Source of the DNA: Salipiger thiooxidans
Lineage (GTDB): Bacteria; Pseudomonadota; Alphaproteobacteria; Rhodobacterales; Rhodobacteraceae
DNA: 64,000 nt
NCBI RefSeq assembly: GCF_900102075.1
Contig: NZ_FNAV01000005.1
Coordinates: 186,001 to 250,000 of the forward strand
Direction of reading: 5' to 3'
Shown: positions 34,925-43,995 of the stretch, in pieces
Numbering within the stretch: the first letter of the stretch is position 1
Layout: each line of letters starts with the position of its first letter
The notes under the pieces: model-generated
What the model was told of the DNA's origin: nothing
Database searches by the model: none
Seen by the model: only the letters and a program-made list of their open reading frames with translations
Translations under genes and position numbers: made by a program

Positions 34925-35493
34925 CACGCGTCCCCCCGCTTGTGGCGGTAGACGAAGGTGCCGTCGCCGAGTGCCGTTTCCGCCGCGCGGTCGCGGGCGG
35001 CGCCGAGGCGCTCCATCAGGCGACAGCAGCGGCTGTTCTCGCCATCGATGTAGGACACGACGCTGTCCCACGCCAGCGTGCCGAGGGCGTAGTCTCGGGC
35101 GGCCTCGCAGGCTTCGAGCGCATAGCCCTGGCCCTCGGCTTCCTCGGTGAGGAAGACGCCGAGCTCGGCCTCGGGGTCGTCGTACTCGTAGCCCAGCAGC
35201 ACGAAGCCCGCCGAGGGCGAGGTCTGCGCGTCGATGGTCCAGAGCCCGTGCCCGTGCAGCAGCCAGAGCGCGGTGTACTGGGTGAAGTCGCTCCACGCCT
35301 CGGTGCGGGAATACGGCCCGCCCATGTATTCGGCGCGGTCCGAGCACAGGATCTTGGCGTAGGCAGCGAAATCGTAGATCCGCGGCCCGCGCAGCTGCAG
35401 CCTGCGCGTGTCGATGCTGGGCACGTGCCCGCCAAGCCGGGCGGCCTGACGCGACCCGGGGCCCGGGCGATGCTGTTCGACGACCGCGATCAT
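34924..35493 (-). CDS. GNAT acetyltransferase, array copy 4
   Basis: 189 residues. Same layout as the other copies: DTRRLQLRGPRIYDF, YMGGPY, LWLLHGHGLW, EGQGYALEACEAAR, SYIDGENSRCCRLMERLGA. It has a longer, basic N-terminus than the others. The start overlaps the stop of copy 3 (ATGA). Substrate unknown. Confidence 0.87.
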   Translation of the reverse strand: MIAVVEQHRPGPGSRQAARLGGHVPSIDTRRLQLRGPRIYDFAAYAKILCSDRAEYMGGPYSRTEAWSDFTQYTALWLLHGHGLWTIDAQTSPSAGFVLLGYEYDDPEAELGVFLTEEAEGQGYALEACEAARDYALGTLAWDSVVSYIDGENSRCCRLMERLGAARDRAAETALGDGTFVYRHKRGDA

Positions 35494-36008
35494 GCCGCCC
35501 CCCGCTGTTCGGGGTGCCGATAGACATGCAACGTCTGGCCGAAGATCTCTTCCTCGCCCTCGTGATGTGCGCCAAGCCGCAGCGCCAGCGCGCGCGACCG
35601 GTCGTTGAGCGGATCGACGAGGCTGATGAGGCGCGTCAGGCCAAAGAGGCGGGCGGCGGCGTCGCGCGCGGCCTCGGCGGCCTCGTGGGCGAGGCCCTTG
35701 CCCTCGTGGGGTGCGAAGATGCCGTAGCCGAGCTCGGGCTCGGGCCACTCGATGTGGTGCAGGATGCCGGCGTGGCCGATCAGCGCACCGCTGTCGCGCA
35801 GGGTGACGTGCCAGACGCCGTAGCCGCGCAGCTGCCAGTGACCGGCGCTGCGCAGCAAAAGGCGCCAGACTTCGCCGCGATCCAGAGGGCCGCCGACGAA
35901 TTTCGAGCGCTCCTCGGCATAGAAACCGCAGAGCGGGTCGAGATCCTCGAGCCGCGGACCGCGCAGGATCAGCCGGTCGGTCTCGATCACAGGCACGTCG
36001 ACGCTCAT
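35490..36008 (-). CDS. GNAT acetyltransferase, array copy 3
   Basis: 172 residues: ETDRLILRGPRLEDL, FVGGPL, AGHWQLRGYGVWHV, the acetyl-CoA loop HEGKGLAHEAAEAAR, and SLVDPLNDRSRALALRLGA. ATGA overlaps at both ends. Closest in layout to copy 5. Confidence 0.88.
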   Translation of the reverse strand: MSVDVPVIETDRLILRGPRLEDLDPLCGFYAEERSKFVGGPLDRGEVWRLLLRSAGHWQLRGYGVWHVTLRDSGALIGHAGILHHIEWPEPELGYGIFAPHEGKGLAHEAAEAARDAAARLFGLTRLISLVDPLNDRSRALALRLGAHHEGEEEIFGQTLHVYRHPEQRGAA

Positions 36009-36535
36009 TCCAGAACCTCCTCGGGCCCGGGGTGGCGATAGAGCAGGTCCTCACCCATGTGGTAGTTCTGGTAGGTGCGCTCGTAGCTGGCACCCATGCG
36101 CTCGGCGAGCGCGATGGAGCGGGTGTTGCCGGGCACGATGTTCGAGGTCAGCGTCTTGAGCCCGAGGTCCTCGTAGGCGTAGCGGCGCACGCGCTCGGCG
36201 GCCTCGCGGGCGATGCCGCGGCCTTCGTAGCCCTCGAATACCACCCAGCCGATCTCGGGCTCGGGCCAGCCCTCGGGGTTCCAGATGCCGGAAATGCCGG
36301 CGGGCTTGCCGGTGTCCTTCATCTCGATGGTGAAGTAGCCGTAGCCGCGCAGGTGCCAGTGGCCGACGTTCAGCGCGAACCAGCGCCACGCGTCGCCGCG
36401 GTGGTCGTAGCCCCCGAACCCGTCGGCGCGCTCGCGGTCGAGCAGGAAGGCGATCATCGCCTCGGCATCCCCGGCGTCGGGTCCGCGGAGGATCAGGCGC
36501 TCGGTCTCGAGCTGGGGGGCGTTGGGCACGATCAT
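36005..36535 (-). CDS. GNAT acetyltransferase, array copy 2
   Basis: 176 residues: ETERLILRGPDAGDA, GFGGYD in place of the MGGP motif, VGHWHLRGYGYFTI, YEGRGIAREAAERVRR, and SNIVPGNTRSIALAERMGA. The altered MGGP motif may mark a different substrate. ATGA overlaps at both ends. Confidence 0.88.
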   Translation of the reverse strand: MIVPNAPQLETERLILRGPDAGDAEAMIAFLLDRERADGFGGYDHRGDAWRWFALNVGHWHLRGYGYFTIEMKDTGKPAGISGIWNPEGWPEPEIGWVVFEGYEGRGIAREAAERVRRYAYEDLGLKTLTSNIVPGNTRSIALAERMGASYERTYQNYHMGEDLLYRHPGPEEVLE

Positions 36536-37065
36536 GCGTAGGCCTCCGGGCTGCCGTCCGCGTCGGGGCGGTGGCGGAAGACCACGGTATCCGCAGGGGT
36601 CTCGCCCTCGGGCAGCGCCGCCTCGGGGTCGTGGATCGCGCCGAGCCGCTTCGCCAGCGCGACGGAGCGGTCGTTCCCGGGGGTGATGTAGGACACGAGC
36701 GAGCTGAAGCCGTTCTCCCACGCCCAGAGCAGCACCGCCTGCGCGGCCTCGGAGGCGTAGCCCGCGCCCTCGGCATCCTCGAGCAGGGTCCAGCCGAGCT
36801 CGGCCTCGGGGAAATGCGGTGGCTGGGTGATCCCGATCTGGCCGAGGAAGGTGCCATCGCGGGTCTCGATGCCCCAGACTCCGTGGCCCATCAGGTCCCA
36901 CATCGCCACCTCGGACGCCATCCAGCGCCATGCCTCCAGACGCGGCAGCGGCCCGCCCATGTGGCGCGCGCGGTCGGTCCCGAGGAGATCGCAGAGCGCC
37001 TCGAGATCGGCCATCACGTGGCCACGCAGGGTCAGCCGCGGGGTATGGAGGACGGGGGCGGGCAT
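36532..37065 (-). CDS. GNAT acetyltransferase, array copy 1
   Basis: 177 residues: HTPRLTLRGHVMADL, HMGGPL, AMWDLMGHGVWGI, EGAGYASEAAQAVL, and SYITPGNDRSVALAKRLGA. First of the five copies; its ATG (37065) directly abuts the ffh stop, and it overlaps copy 2 by 4 bases, so all five are translated in series behind ffh. Confidence 0.88.
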   Translation of the reverse strand: MPAPVLHTPRLTLRGHVMADLEALCDLLGTDRARHMGGPLPRLEAWRWMASEVAMWDLMGHGVWGIETRDGTFLGQIGITQPPHFPEAELGWTLLEDAEGAGYASEAAQAVLLWAWENGFSSLVSYITPGNDRSVALAKRLGAIHDPEAALPEGETPADTVVFRHRPDADGSPEAYA

Positions 37066-38589
37066 TTACTTCTTCTTGCCGAAACCGCTGAGGCCCGGGG
37101 GCAGCGCGCCGCCGCCCATGCCGGGCATTCCGCCCATCCCACCCATGCCGCCGGGCAACTTGCGGCCCATCGCCTTGGCGGCGGCCTCGAGCTGCTTGGG
37201 GTCCATCTGGCTGGGGTCCATGCCCTCGGGCATTCCGCCCTTGCCGAACATGCCCTTCATGGCCTGTTTCAGCATGCCGCCTTTGCCCATCTTGCCCATC
37301 TTCTTCATCATGTCGGACATCTGGCGCTGCATCTTGAGCAGCTTGTTCAGGTCCGAAACGTCCATGCCCGCACCGGCCGCGATACGCTTCTTGCGCGAGG
37401 CCTGAAGGATCTGCGGGTTGGCGCGCTCCTTCTTGGTCATGGAGTTGATGAGGGCGATCTGCTGCTTCAGCATCCGGTCGTCGATGCCGGCGCCGTCCAT
37501 CTGCTTGGCCATCTTGGCGGCCCCGGGCAGCATCGACATCATGCCTTCCATGCCGCCCATCTTGAGCATCTGCTCGAGCTGCATCTTCAGGTCGTTCATG
37601 TTGAACTGACCCTTGGTGAAGCGCTTCATCATGCGCTCGGCCTGCTCGGCCTCGAGCGTGGCCTGCGCCTTTTCCACCAGCGCGACGATGTCGCCCATGC
37701 CGAGGATACGGCCCGCGACACGGTCCGGCTCGAAGGTCTCGAGCGCGTCCATCTTCTCGCCGAGGCCGACGAACTTGATCGGCTTGCCGGTGACGGCACG
37801 CATCGACAGCGCGGCACCGCCGCGGCCGTCGCCGTCCATCCGGGTCAGCACGACACCGGTGATGCCGATGCGGCTGTCGAAGTTCTCGGCCGTGTGCACG
37901 GCGTCCTGGCCGGTGAGGCCGTCGACCACCAGCAGTGTCTCGCGCGGGTTGGCGACGTCGCGCACCGCCTCGACCTGCGCCATCAGCTCTTCGTCGATCG
38001 ACAGGCGGCCGGCGGTGTCGAGCATGTAGACGTCGTAGCCGCCGAGCGCCGCCTGGGTCTTGGCGCGCTTGGCGATGGCCACCGGGTCCTCGCCCTTGAC
38101 GATGGGCAGGGTGTCGACGCCGATCTGCTTGCCGAGGATCTCGAGCTGCTCCATGGCCGCCGGACGGTTCACGTCGAGCGAGGCCATCAGGACCTTCTTG
38201 TGGTCGCGCTCCTTGAGACGGCGGGCGAGCTTGGCGGTGGTGGTTGTCTTGCCGCCGCCCTGCAGGCCGACCATCAGGATGGGCGCGGGCGGGCTGTCGA
38301 TGCGCAGCGCGCCGGGCTCGCCTTCGCCAGCGAGGACCGCGATCAGCTCGTCATGGACGATCTTCACGACCTGCTGTCCCGGGGTCACCGACTTGGTGAC
38401 GGCGGCGCCGGTGGCCTTCTTCTCGACCGCCTTGATGAACTGCCGAGCGACCGGCAGCGAGACGTCGGCCTCGAGCAGCGCCACGCGCACCTCGCGGAGG
38501 GCGGTGCGGACGTCATCCTCGGAGAGGGCGCCCTGTTTCGTCAGCCGGTCGAAGACGCCGCCAAGGCGCTCGGATAGATTCTCGAACAT
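37066..38589 (-). CDS. ffh: signal recognition particle protein Ffh
   Basis: 507 residues. NG GTPase domain with G1 GLQGGGKTTTTAKLA, G3 DTAGRLS and G4 TRMDGD, then a methionine-rich M domain (QMLKMGGMEGMMSML, QMSDMMKKMGKMGKGGM) that binds signal peptides and 4.5S RNA, and a Gly/Met-rich tail. Targets inner-membrane proteins cotranslationally. ATG 38589 gives the usual MFENLSERL start. A -35/-10 pair lies about 190 bases upstream. Confidence 0.97.
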   Translation of the reverse strand: MFENLSERLGGVFDRLTKQGALSEDDVRTALREVRVALLEADVSLPVARQFIKAVEKKATGAAVTKSVTPGQQVVKIVHDELIAVLAGEGEPGALRIDSPPAPILMVGLQGGGKTTTTAKLARRLKERDHKKVLMASLDVNRPAAMEQLEILGKQIGVDTLPIVKGEDPVAIAKRAKTQAALGGYDVYMLDTAGRLSIDEELMAQVEAVRDVANPRETLLVVDGLTGQDAVHTAENFDSRIGITGVVLTRMDGDGRGGAALSMRAVTGKPIKFVGLGEKMDALETFEPDRVAGRILGMGDIVALVEKAQATLEAEQAERMMKRFTKGQFNMNDLKMQLEQMLKMGGMEGMMSMLPGAAKMAKQMDGAGIDDRMLKQQIALINSMTKKERANPQILQASRKKRIAAGAGMDVSDLNKLLKMQRQMSDMMKKMGKMGKGGMLKQAMKGMFGKGGMPEGMDPSQMDPKQLEAAAKAMGRKLPGGMGGMGGMPGMGGGALPPGLSGFGKKK

Positions 38590-38775
38590 GGGGCCTCGGG
38601 CCTCCCGTCTGTTGTCCTTGTGCCTCCCCGAGATAGGGTCGGCGGCGCGATGATGCCATCGGGGCGAAAAGGCCCAATGCGAAACAGCCCCCGTGGGCGC
38701 AACGCGCTGACGGAGGGCGATCCCGGGCATACCCCAAGGGACCGGAGGCATGATGTGCGTCCGGAATTGGCTGCG

Positions 38776-38804
38776 CAGATACGCCTCGCGGGCCAACGAG
38801 TCAA
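38776..38804 (-). promoter_or_regulatory. sigma-70-type promoter of the ffh operon
   Basis: On the minus strand TTGACT (38804-38799), 17-base spacer, TATCTG (38781-38776). Close to consensus at -35 and with ideal spacing, upstream of ffh. Confidence 0.65.
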
Positions 38805-38930
38805 GGCTCGGGGGCTTTTGACGGCATGCGGGAACGAAGTTTTGCTTCCGCGCGTTCCGCTTTCCAGTCGGTGCTTCGTGATGCGAGCGCGGGCGGATTT
38901 TCGTTGTGGCGACAGGGATTGAAGTGGCAG

Positions 38931-38960
38931 TTGCGCAAAAATGGCACAACATGCTACTTT
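38931..38960 (+). promoter_or_regulatory. candidate promoter of the small secreted-peptide gene
   Basis: TTGCGC (38931-38936), 18-base spacer, TACTTT (38955-38960), in an AT-richer patch about 95 bases before the ATG. Confidence 0.45.
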
Positions 38961-39056
38961 CTGAGCGTAATGCTGCCAGTGCGAGAATTCGTGCTGGCCG
39001 ATTCGGCGCTCAGCCGGTAAGACGACCCTAGAAACGCCCATTTTTGAAGGTGACGC

Positions 39057-39299
39057 ATGAAACTGAAAACGCTTATGACCTCGGCCGCCATCGTCAGCAT
39101 GCTGGCCACCTCCGCCGCTTTCGCAGCTGGCCCGACCGAAGTGATCGTCGAGGATGACCCCTACGCGCTGGCCGCTGCTCCGTCGATGAGCCCGGCAGCC
39201 ATCGCAGCTCTCGCCGGTGGTGCAGCCCTGCTCGCCATCGCAGCTTCGGGCGGCGACTCCTCGAGCTCGAGCACCACGACCTCGACCGCAGCCGAATAA
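39057..39299 (+). CDS. small secreted Ala/Ser-rich protein
   Basis: 80 residues. Sec signal peptide (MKLKTLMTSAAIVSMLATSAAFA, cleavage before AGPTE), a short acidic segment (VIVEDDPYALA), one hydrophobic alanine-rich helix (AAIAALAGGAALLAIAASGG) and a Ser/Thr tail. No known domain. It has a GAAGG ribosome-binding site, its own promoter candidate and a terminator, so it is probably an independently expressed, abundant small periplasmic or membrane-tethered protein. Function unknown. Confidence 0.75.
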   Translation: MKLKTLMTSAAIVSMLATSAAFAAGPTEVIVEDDPYALAAAPSMSPAAIAALAGGAALLAIAASGGDSSSSSTTTSTAAE

Positions 39300-39348
39300 T
39301 CGGCACAGCGATCAGGCGCCCTCGCGGTGCCGGTCCCAGAGTTTCCGA

Positions 39349-39382
39349 GATGCGCCCGGCTGGTCTGGGCGCATTTCTTTTT
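39349..39382 (+). terminator. terminator of the small secreted-peptide gene
   Basis: ATGCGCCC/GGGCGCAT (39350-39357 with 39367-39374) followed by TTCTTTTTG. Confidence 0.8.
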
Positions 39383-39565
39383 GTCCGGCGTCTTCTTGCC
39401 CGGCCGTCATGTCCCGGGGTCATGATGGCCTCAACCGGCCCTGCCGTGCCCCTCCAGCGAGATTGCCGCGCAGCGATATGACGGAAATGTGCCTCTTCCC
39501 TTGCATTTGCGAACCTTCCCGCGTCATACCGGGGGCAATGTGAAGTCATGCACGGGTAAGCTCAG

Positions 39566-40447
39566 ATGACGAACTGGGACGAGATCCGCACCGCCTTTCA
39601 GGTCGCCCGGCTGGGAACCGTCAGCGGCGCGGCGGAAGTGCTGGGGGTCCACCACGCGACGGTGATCCGCCATATCGACGCGCTCGAGGCCCGGCTCGGG
39701 GTGAAGTTGTTCCAGCGCCATGCGCGCGGGTACACCCCCACCGAGGCAGGGCAGGACCTCGCCCGGGTGGCGCAGACCACCGACGACCAGTTCTCGCAGC
39801 TTGCCGGTCGCATCAAGGGGCAGGGCGAGGGCGTCTCGGGCGAGCTCATGGTCACCTCTCTGATCAACTTCTCGCCGCTGATGGTGGGGGCGCTGGCCTC
39901 GTTCCAGCAGGCCTACCCCGAGATCGTGGTGCGCTACCTGACCGGCGCGCGGCTGTTCCGGCTGGAGTACGGCGAGGCTCATGTGGCCCTGCGCGCGGGC
40001 TCGGTCCCGCAGGAGCCCGACAACGTGGTGCAGTCCTTCGCCCGGCAGGCGGTCGCGCTCTATGGCTCCAGGAGCTACATCGAGGCGCGTGGCATGCCCG
40101 CGGACGAAGAGGCCCTGCGCGACCATGATTTCGTCGGCCACGACGACCCGGACTCGCGCGCGCCCTACGCCATCTGGATGAAGCGCAACATCCCCTTCGA
40201 GCGCGTGGTCTTCCGCACCGAGGACGGTCGCGTCCAGCAGGAGGCGGTGCGCGCGGGCGCGGGTCTTGGCTTCATCGCCGTGCAATTGGCCGCCAAGGAT
40301 CCCGAGCTGGTGCAGATCCTCGCCCCGCGCGAGGACTGGTCCTCGCCGCTGTGGCTGGTGACCCACGTCGACCTGCACCGCACGCCCAAGGTCCAGGCCT
40401 TCCTGCGCCACCTCAAGGCCTACGCCGCCGAGCGGGACAGCGCGTGA
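39566..40447 (+). CDS. LysR-family transcriptional regulator
   Basis: 293 residues: N-terminal helix-turn-helix (GTVSGAAEVLGVHHATVIRHIDALEARLGVKLFQRH) and a substrate-binding domain. Overlaps the downstream EamA gene by the sequence GTGA, so regulator and transporter are cotranslated, unlike the usual divergent LysR arrangement. Confidence 0.92.
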   Translation: MTNWDEIRTAFQVARLGTVSGAAEVLGVHHATVIRHIDALEARLGVKLFQRHARGYTPTEAGQDLARVAQTTDDQFSQLAGRIKGQGEGVSGELMVTSLINFSPLMVGALASFQQAYPEIVVRYLTGARLFRLEYGEAHVALRAGSVPQEPDNVVQSFARQAVALYGSRSYIEARGMPADEEALRDHDFVGHDDPDSRAPYAIWMKRNIPFERVVFRTEDGRVQQEAVRAGAGLGFIAVQLAAKDPELVQILAPREDWSSPLWLVTHVDLHRTPKVQAFLRHLKAYAAERDSA

Positions 40448-41322
40448 GCCCCCAGGCCCGGGGCCACCTCGCGATGCTCGCCTTCTCGGCGCTGGTCGCG
40501 GGATCTTTCGCGCTGGGGTCGATGGCCGCCCCGCATATCGCCCCCACCGCGCTCAACGCCGTGCGCTTCGTGCTCGCAGGTGTCATCCTCGCCGTGGTGG
40601 CGGGGGCCAGCGGCAAGGTCACGCGGGCGTCGCTGGCGGCGCCGTGGCGCTACCTCGTGCTCAGCGGACTGCTGGTCGCCTATTTCGTCCTGATGTTCGA
40701 GGGGCTCAAGACCGGCGCCCCGGTGAGCATGTCGGCGGTGTTCACCCTGACCCCGCTCATGGCCGCGGGCTTCGGCTGGCTGCTGGTGCGGCAGCACATG
40801 ACGCCGCGCATGGCGCTGGCGCTCGCCATCGGCGGGGCAGGGGCGCTCTGGGTGATCTTCCGTGCCGACCTGCAGGCGCTGATGCGGCTCGAGATCGGGC
40901 AGGGCGAGATGATCTACTTCTGGGGCTGCGTCGCCCACGCGATCTACGCGCCCATGGTCCGCAAGCTGAACCGGGGCGAGCCGGCGCTGGTCTTCACGCT
41001 CTGGACCAACCTCGCCGGCGCGGTGCTGCTGCTGATCTGGGGCTGGAAGCCGCTCTTGGCGACGGACTGGGCGGCGTTGCCGACGGTGGTCTGGGTGACC
41101 ATCGTCTATACTGCGGTGGCGGCGACGGCGGCGACCTTCGTGCTGCTGCAATTCGCGGCGCTGCGGCTGCCCTCGGCCAAGGTCATGGCCTACACCTACC
41201 TCACGCCGTCCTGGGTGATCCTGTGGCAGATCGTGCTGGGCAAGGGCGTGCCGCCGGCGCTGATCCTTGGCGGCGTGGTGCTGACCGTCGTCGCGCTGGT
41301 GCTGCTGCTGAAGGAAGAGTGA
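40444..41322 (+). CDS. EamA/DMT-superfamily transporter
   Basis: 292 residues with about ten membrane helices in two EamA repeats; LSGLLVAYFVLMFEGLKTGAPVSMSAVFTLTPLMAAGFGWLL is the family pattern. Exports small metabolites; substrate not predictable. GTG start 40444 overlaps the LysR stop; no ATG is available before the first helix. Confidence 0.88.
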   Translation: MSPQARGHLAMLAFSALVAGSFALGSMAAPHIAPTALNAVRFVLAGVILAVVAGASGKVTRASLAAPWRYLVLSGLLVAYFVLMFEGLKTGAPVSMSAVFTLTPLMAAGFGWLLVRQHMTPRMALALAIGGAGALWVIFRADLQALMRLEIGQGEMIYFWGCVAHAIYAPMVRKLNRGEPALVFTLWTNLAGAVLLLIWGWKPLLATDWAALPTVVWVTIVYTAVAATAATFVLLQFAALRLPSAKVMAYTYLTPSWVILWQIVLGKGVPPALILGGVVLTVVALVLLLKEE

Positions 41323-41324
41323 CC

Positions 41325-41678
41325 TCAGCCCTCGGCGCCGGTCCCCGTGCCCGGTTCGCCGCCCAGCTCTTCGGCGAGGAAGCGTTCGAAGGCGTCGAGG
41401 TTGACCGGCTCGACCAGTCCGAAGCCCACCATCCAGACCGAGGCCTCGCGCAGCGCGTCGGGTTCCAGCTTGCACCACTTCACCCGCCCGCGCTGTTCCT
41501 GGCTGATGAGCCCGGCGCGGGTCAGCACGCCGAGGTGCTTCGAGATCGCCGCCAGCGACATCTCGAAGGGCTCGGCCACGTCGGTCACCGCCATGTCGTC
41601 CTCGAGCAGCATCGCGAGGATGCGGCGGCGGGTCGGGTCGGCGAGCGCGGCGAAGACGGTGGAGAGCGTGTCTGACAT
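41325..41678 (-). CDS. ArsR-family regulator
   Basis: 117 residues: winged helix (DPTRRRILAMLLEDDMAVTDVAEPFEMSLAAISKHLGVLTRAGL) followed by RVKWCKLEPDALREASVWM, the form seen in ArsR regulators linked to SRPBCC proteins rather than metal sensors. It has no CxC metal or paired persulfide cysteines (only one Cys, in KWCKL), so it is not SqrR. Convergent with the EamA gene. Confidence 0.88.
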   Translation of the reverse strand: MSDTLSTVFAALADPTRRRILAMLLEDDMAVTDVAEPFEMSLAAISKHLGVLTRAGLISQEQRGRVKWCKLEPDALREASVWMVGFGLVEPVNLDAFERFLAEELGGEPGTGTGAEG

Positions 41679-41871
41679 GCCGCCATAAGCGGTGCCGCAC
41701 CGCCGCCCGTCAAGGTGCCGCCGTCACAAGCTCAACCGCGGAGTTGAATATGCAAATCCGACCCTGTTGGCGCTAACCCGGCGGCGGGGGTCGTGGCGAG
41801 CACCAGGCGCCCATGGAAAAACATAACAATTTCAGTGGTATATTCTGGTGAAATCAACCGTTCACCACTTC

Positions 41872-41900
41872 TTGACTCGGGGCCCCCCGCCGCATAGCAA
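41872..41900 (+). promoter_or_regulatory. candidate promoter of the F0 ATP synthase operon
   Basis: TTGACT (41872-41877), 17-base spacer, TAGCAA (41895-41900), ending 29 bases before the atpI start, inside an otherwise AT-rich intergenic region. Confidence 0.5.
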
Positions 41901-41929
41901 CATCCCGGAACTCCTCAGGGAAGAAGACG

Positions 41930-42277
41930 GTGAGCGATCCCGATCCGAAGCGGCAACTCGACGCGCTGGAGGCGAAGATCGCGGCGGCCAAGGCTGCCCG
42001 GGCAAGCGACCGGACCCACCAGGAGGAGCACTATTCGCAGGCGCAGCTCGCGTGGCGGATGGTGACCGAGATGGTCGCCGGTCTGGGGATCGGCTTCGGC
42101 ATCGGCTACGGGCTCGACGTGCTGCTGGGCACCGGACCGTGGCTCATGGTGCTGTTCACAGTGCTGGGGATCGTGGCGGGCATCCGGGTGATGATGCGCT
42201 CCGCCGCCGAGATCCAGGAGAAACAACTGGCCACCAAGGCCGGAGAGGACGAGAAGAGGGATCGCGATGGCGACTGA
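41930..42277 (+). CDS. atpI: ATP synthase protein I
   Basis: 115 residues: a charged N-terminal coiled segment, then two hydrophobic helices rich in glycine ([37 protein letters not shown]), the AtpI/AtpQ pattern. Helps assemble the c-ring and may handle Mg2+. GTG start with AGGGAAGAAG upstream. Overlaps atpB by 11 bases. Confidence 0.9.
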   Translation: MSDPDPKRQLDALEAKIAAAKAARASDRTHQEEHYSQAQLAWRMVTEMVAGLGIGFGIGYGLDVLLGTGPWLMVLFTVLGIVAGIRVMMRSAAEIQEKQLATKAGEDEKRDRDGD

Positions 42278-43049
42278 AGCGACGCACGGTGCAGAGACGG
42301 CGGAACACGGCGCCGAGGCCGGTGGCCTTGTCTTCCACCCGATGGACCAGTTCATCGTCAAGCCGCTGTTCGGCCATGGCGAAGTCGGCATGTTCACCAT
42401 CACCAACGTCACGCTGTGGATGGCCATCGCCATCCTCGTGATCGTCGGCCTGATGGTCTTCGGCACCCGCCGCCGCGCGGTCATCCCCTCGCGCAGCCAG
42501 TCCGTCGCCGAACTCGCCTACGGCTTCATTCACAAGATGGTCGAGGACGTCACCGGCAAGGAAGGCCTCGTGTACTTCCCCTACATCATGACGCTTTTCA
42601 TGTTCATCGTGGTGGCCAACTTCCTCGGCCTGATCCCGATGAGCTTCACCACGACCTCGCACTTCGCGGTCACCGTGGTGCTGGCGCTCTGCGTGTTCCT
42701 CGGCGTGACCATCCTCGGCTTCGTCAAGAACGGCCCGTCCTTCCTGTCGATGTTCTGGGTCAGCTCGGCGCCGCTGGCGCTGCGCCCGGTGCTCGCCATC
42801 ATCGAGATCATCTCGTACTTCGTCCGTCCGGTCAGCCACTCCATTCGTCTTGCCGGCAACGTCATGGCAGGCCACGCGGTGATCAAGGTCTTCGCAGGTT
42901 TCGCCGGTCTCGCAGTCATCTCGCCGCTGTCGGTGGTCGCCATCACCGCGATCTACGGGCTCGAGGTCATGGTGGCCTTCGTGCAGGCCTACGTCTTCAC
43001 GATCCTCACCTGCGTCTACCTCAAGGACGCGCTGCATCCGCATCACTGA
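42267..43049 (+). CDS. atpB: F0F1 ATP synthase subunit a
   Basis: 260 residues, about six membrane helices. The proton-path Arg is visible in [16 protein letters not shown], with the [18 protein letters not shown]-terminus. Forms the half-channels next to the c-ring. Confidence 0.96.
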   Translation: MATEATHGAETAEHGAEAGGLVFHPMDQFIVKPLFGHGEVGMFTITNVTLWMAIAILVIVGLMVFGTRRRAVIPSRSQSVAELAYGFIHKMVEDVTGKEGLVYFPYIMTLFMFIVVANFLGLIPMSFTTTSHFAVTVVLALCVFLGVTILGFVKNGPSFLSMFWVSSAPLALRPVLAIIEIISYFVRPVSHSIRLAGNVMAGHAVIKVFAGFAGLAVISPLSVVAITAIYGLEVMVAFVQAYVFTILTCVYLKDALHPHH

Positions 43050-43128
43050 TGTCCGGTCCGGGCCCAGGCCCGGCCGTTCCCCGCAGAACACCCCTATCGA
43101 CCACTTCCAGACGTAAGGAGAAATCACC

Positions 43129-43353
43129 ATGGAAGGTCAACTCGCACACATCGGCGCAGGTCTCGCAGGTCTCGGCACGGGTCTCGCCGCTCTCGGTGTG
43201 GGCAACGTCGCTGCCAACTTCCTGGCCGGCGCCCTGCGCAACCCCTCGGCTGCCGCGTCGCAGACCGCAACCCTCTTCATCGGCATCGCATTCGCCGAAG
43301 CACTGGGCATCTTCTCCTTCCTCGTCGCCCTGCTGCTGATGTTCGCCGTCTAA
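43129..43353 (+). CDS. atpE: F0F1 ATP synthase subunit c
   Basis: 74 residues forming a two-helix hairpin with the polar loop ALRNPSAA and the proton-binding Glu57 in GIAFAEALG. No Na+-type Gln/Ser signature is obvious, so the ring is probably H+-driven. Confidence 0.97.
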   Translation: MEGQLAHIGAGLAGLGTGLAALGVGNVAANFLAGALRNPSAAASQTATLFIGIAFAEALGIFSFLVALLLMFAV

Positions 43354-43439
43354 TCGGCGGAACGAAGATCCTTACGCGCGGGCGGCTCCGTTTCTGACGG
43401 GCCGCCCGATGTAGAGACACCGTTCCGACGGAGGACGAC

Positions 43440-43991
43440 ATGGCGACAGAACCCATTCAGGAAGACTTTGCCGGCATCTGCGTGGATTCCCATGGCTCCG
43501 CCATCGGTATGCCGCAGCTTTGCGCCGACTGGATTCCCAACCAGGTCTTCTGGCTTGTCATCACGCTGGTGGTGATTTTCTTCGTGCTGTCGCGCATCGC
43601 TCTGCCGCGGATCGCTTCGGTCCTGGCCGAGCGCCAGGGCACCATCACGAACGACATCGCCGCCGCTGAAGAATTCAAGCGTCAGGCCACCGAGGCCGAG
43701 AAGGCCTATGACAAGGCGCTGGCCGACGCCCGCGCCGAAGCGCAAGGCATCGCGCAGAAGACGCGCGAAGAGATCAAGGTGCAGCTGGACGAGGCAATCG
43801 CCGAGGCCGATCGCGCGATCGTTGCCAAGGCCGCCGAATCCGAGAAGGCGATCGCGGAAATCCGGGCTTCGGCCCTCGAGAACATCGAGATCGTCGCCAA
43901 GGACACCGCCGCAGCCATCGTCGCGACGATGGGCGGCAAGGCCGACCAGGACGCCATCTCGGCGGCTGTCGGCGACCGGATGAAAGGGTGA
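43440..43991 (+). CDS. atpX: F0F1 ATP synthase subunit b'
   Basis: 183 residues: one membrane helix ([21 protein letters not shown]) after a long N-terminal tail, then a long Ala/Glu-rich coiled coil. Photosynthetic-lineage bacteria carry two b-type subunits, b' and b, forming a heterodimeric stator stalk. Four bases separate it from atpF. Confidence 0.93.
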   Translation: MATEPIQEDFAGICVDSHGSAIGMPQLCADWIPNQVFWLVITLVVIFFVLSRIALPRIASVLAERQGTITNDIAAAEEFKRQATEAEKAYDKALADARAEAQGIAQKTREEIKVQLDEAIAEADRAIVAKAAESEKAIAEIRASALENIEIVAKDTAAAIVATMGGKADQDAISAAVGDRMKG

Positions 43992-43995
43992 TCGC

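Larger units (their letters stand above)
38590..39056. other. 467-base divergent intergenic region
   Basis: No gene seen. It carries the ffh promoter (minus strand), a long ffh leader of about 180 bases, and a promoter for the small secreted-peptide gene (plus strand). A GAATTC-centred imperfect palindrome lies near 38980. Short open frames here have no ribosome-binding site. Confidence 0.55.

Noticed and set aside
36571-38577. 668-codon plus-strand open frame over ffh and a GNAT gene
   Set aside because: Histidine- and leucine-rich shadow of ffh and GNAT copy 1; both minus-strand genes are clear family members.
41325-41678. ArsR-family gene as the SqrR/BigR sensor for the sulfide operators
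   Set aside because: SqrR and BigR use a pair of cysteines; this protein has one Cys, lies far from the SQR locus, and resembles the SRPBCC-associated ArsR group.
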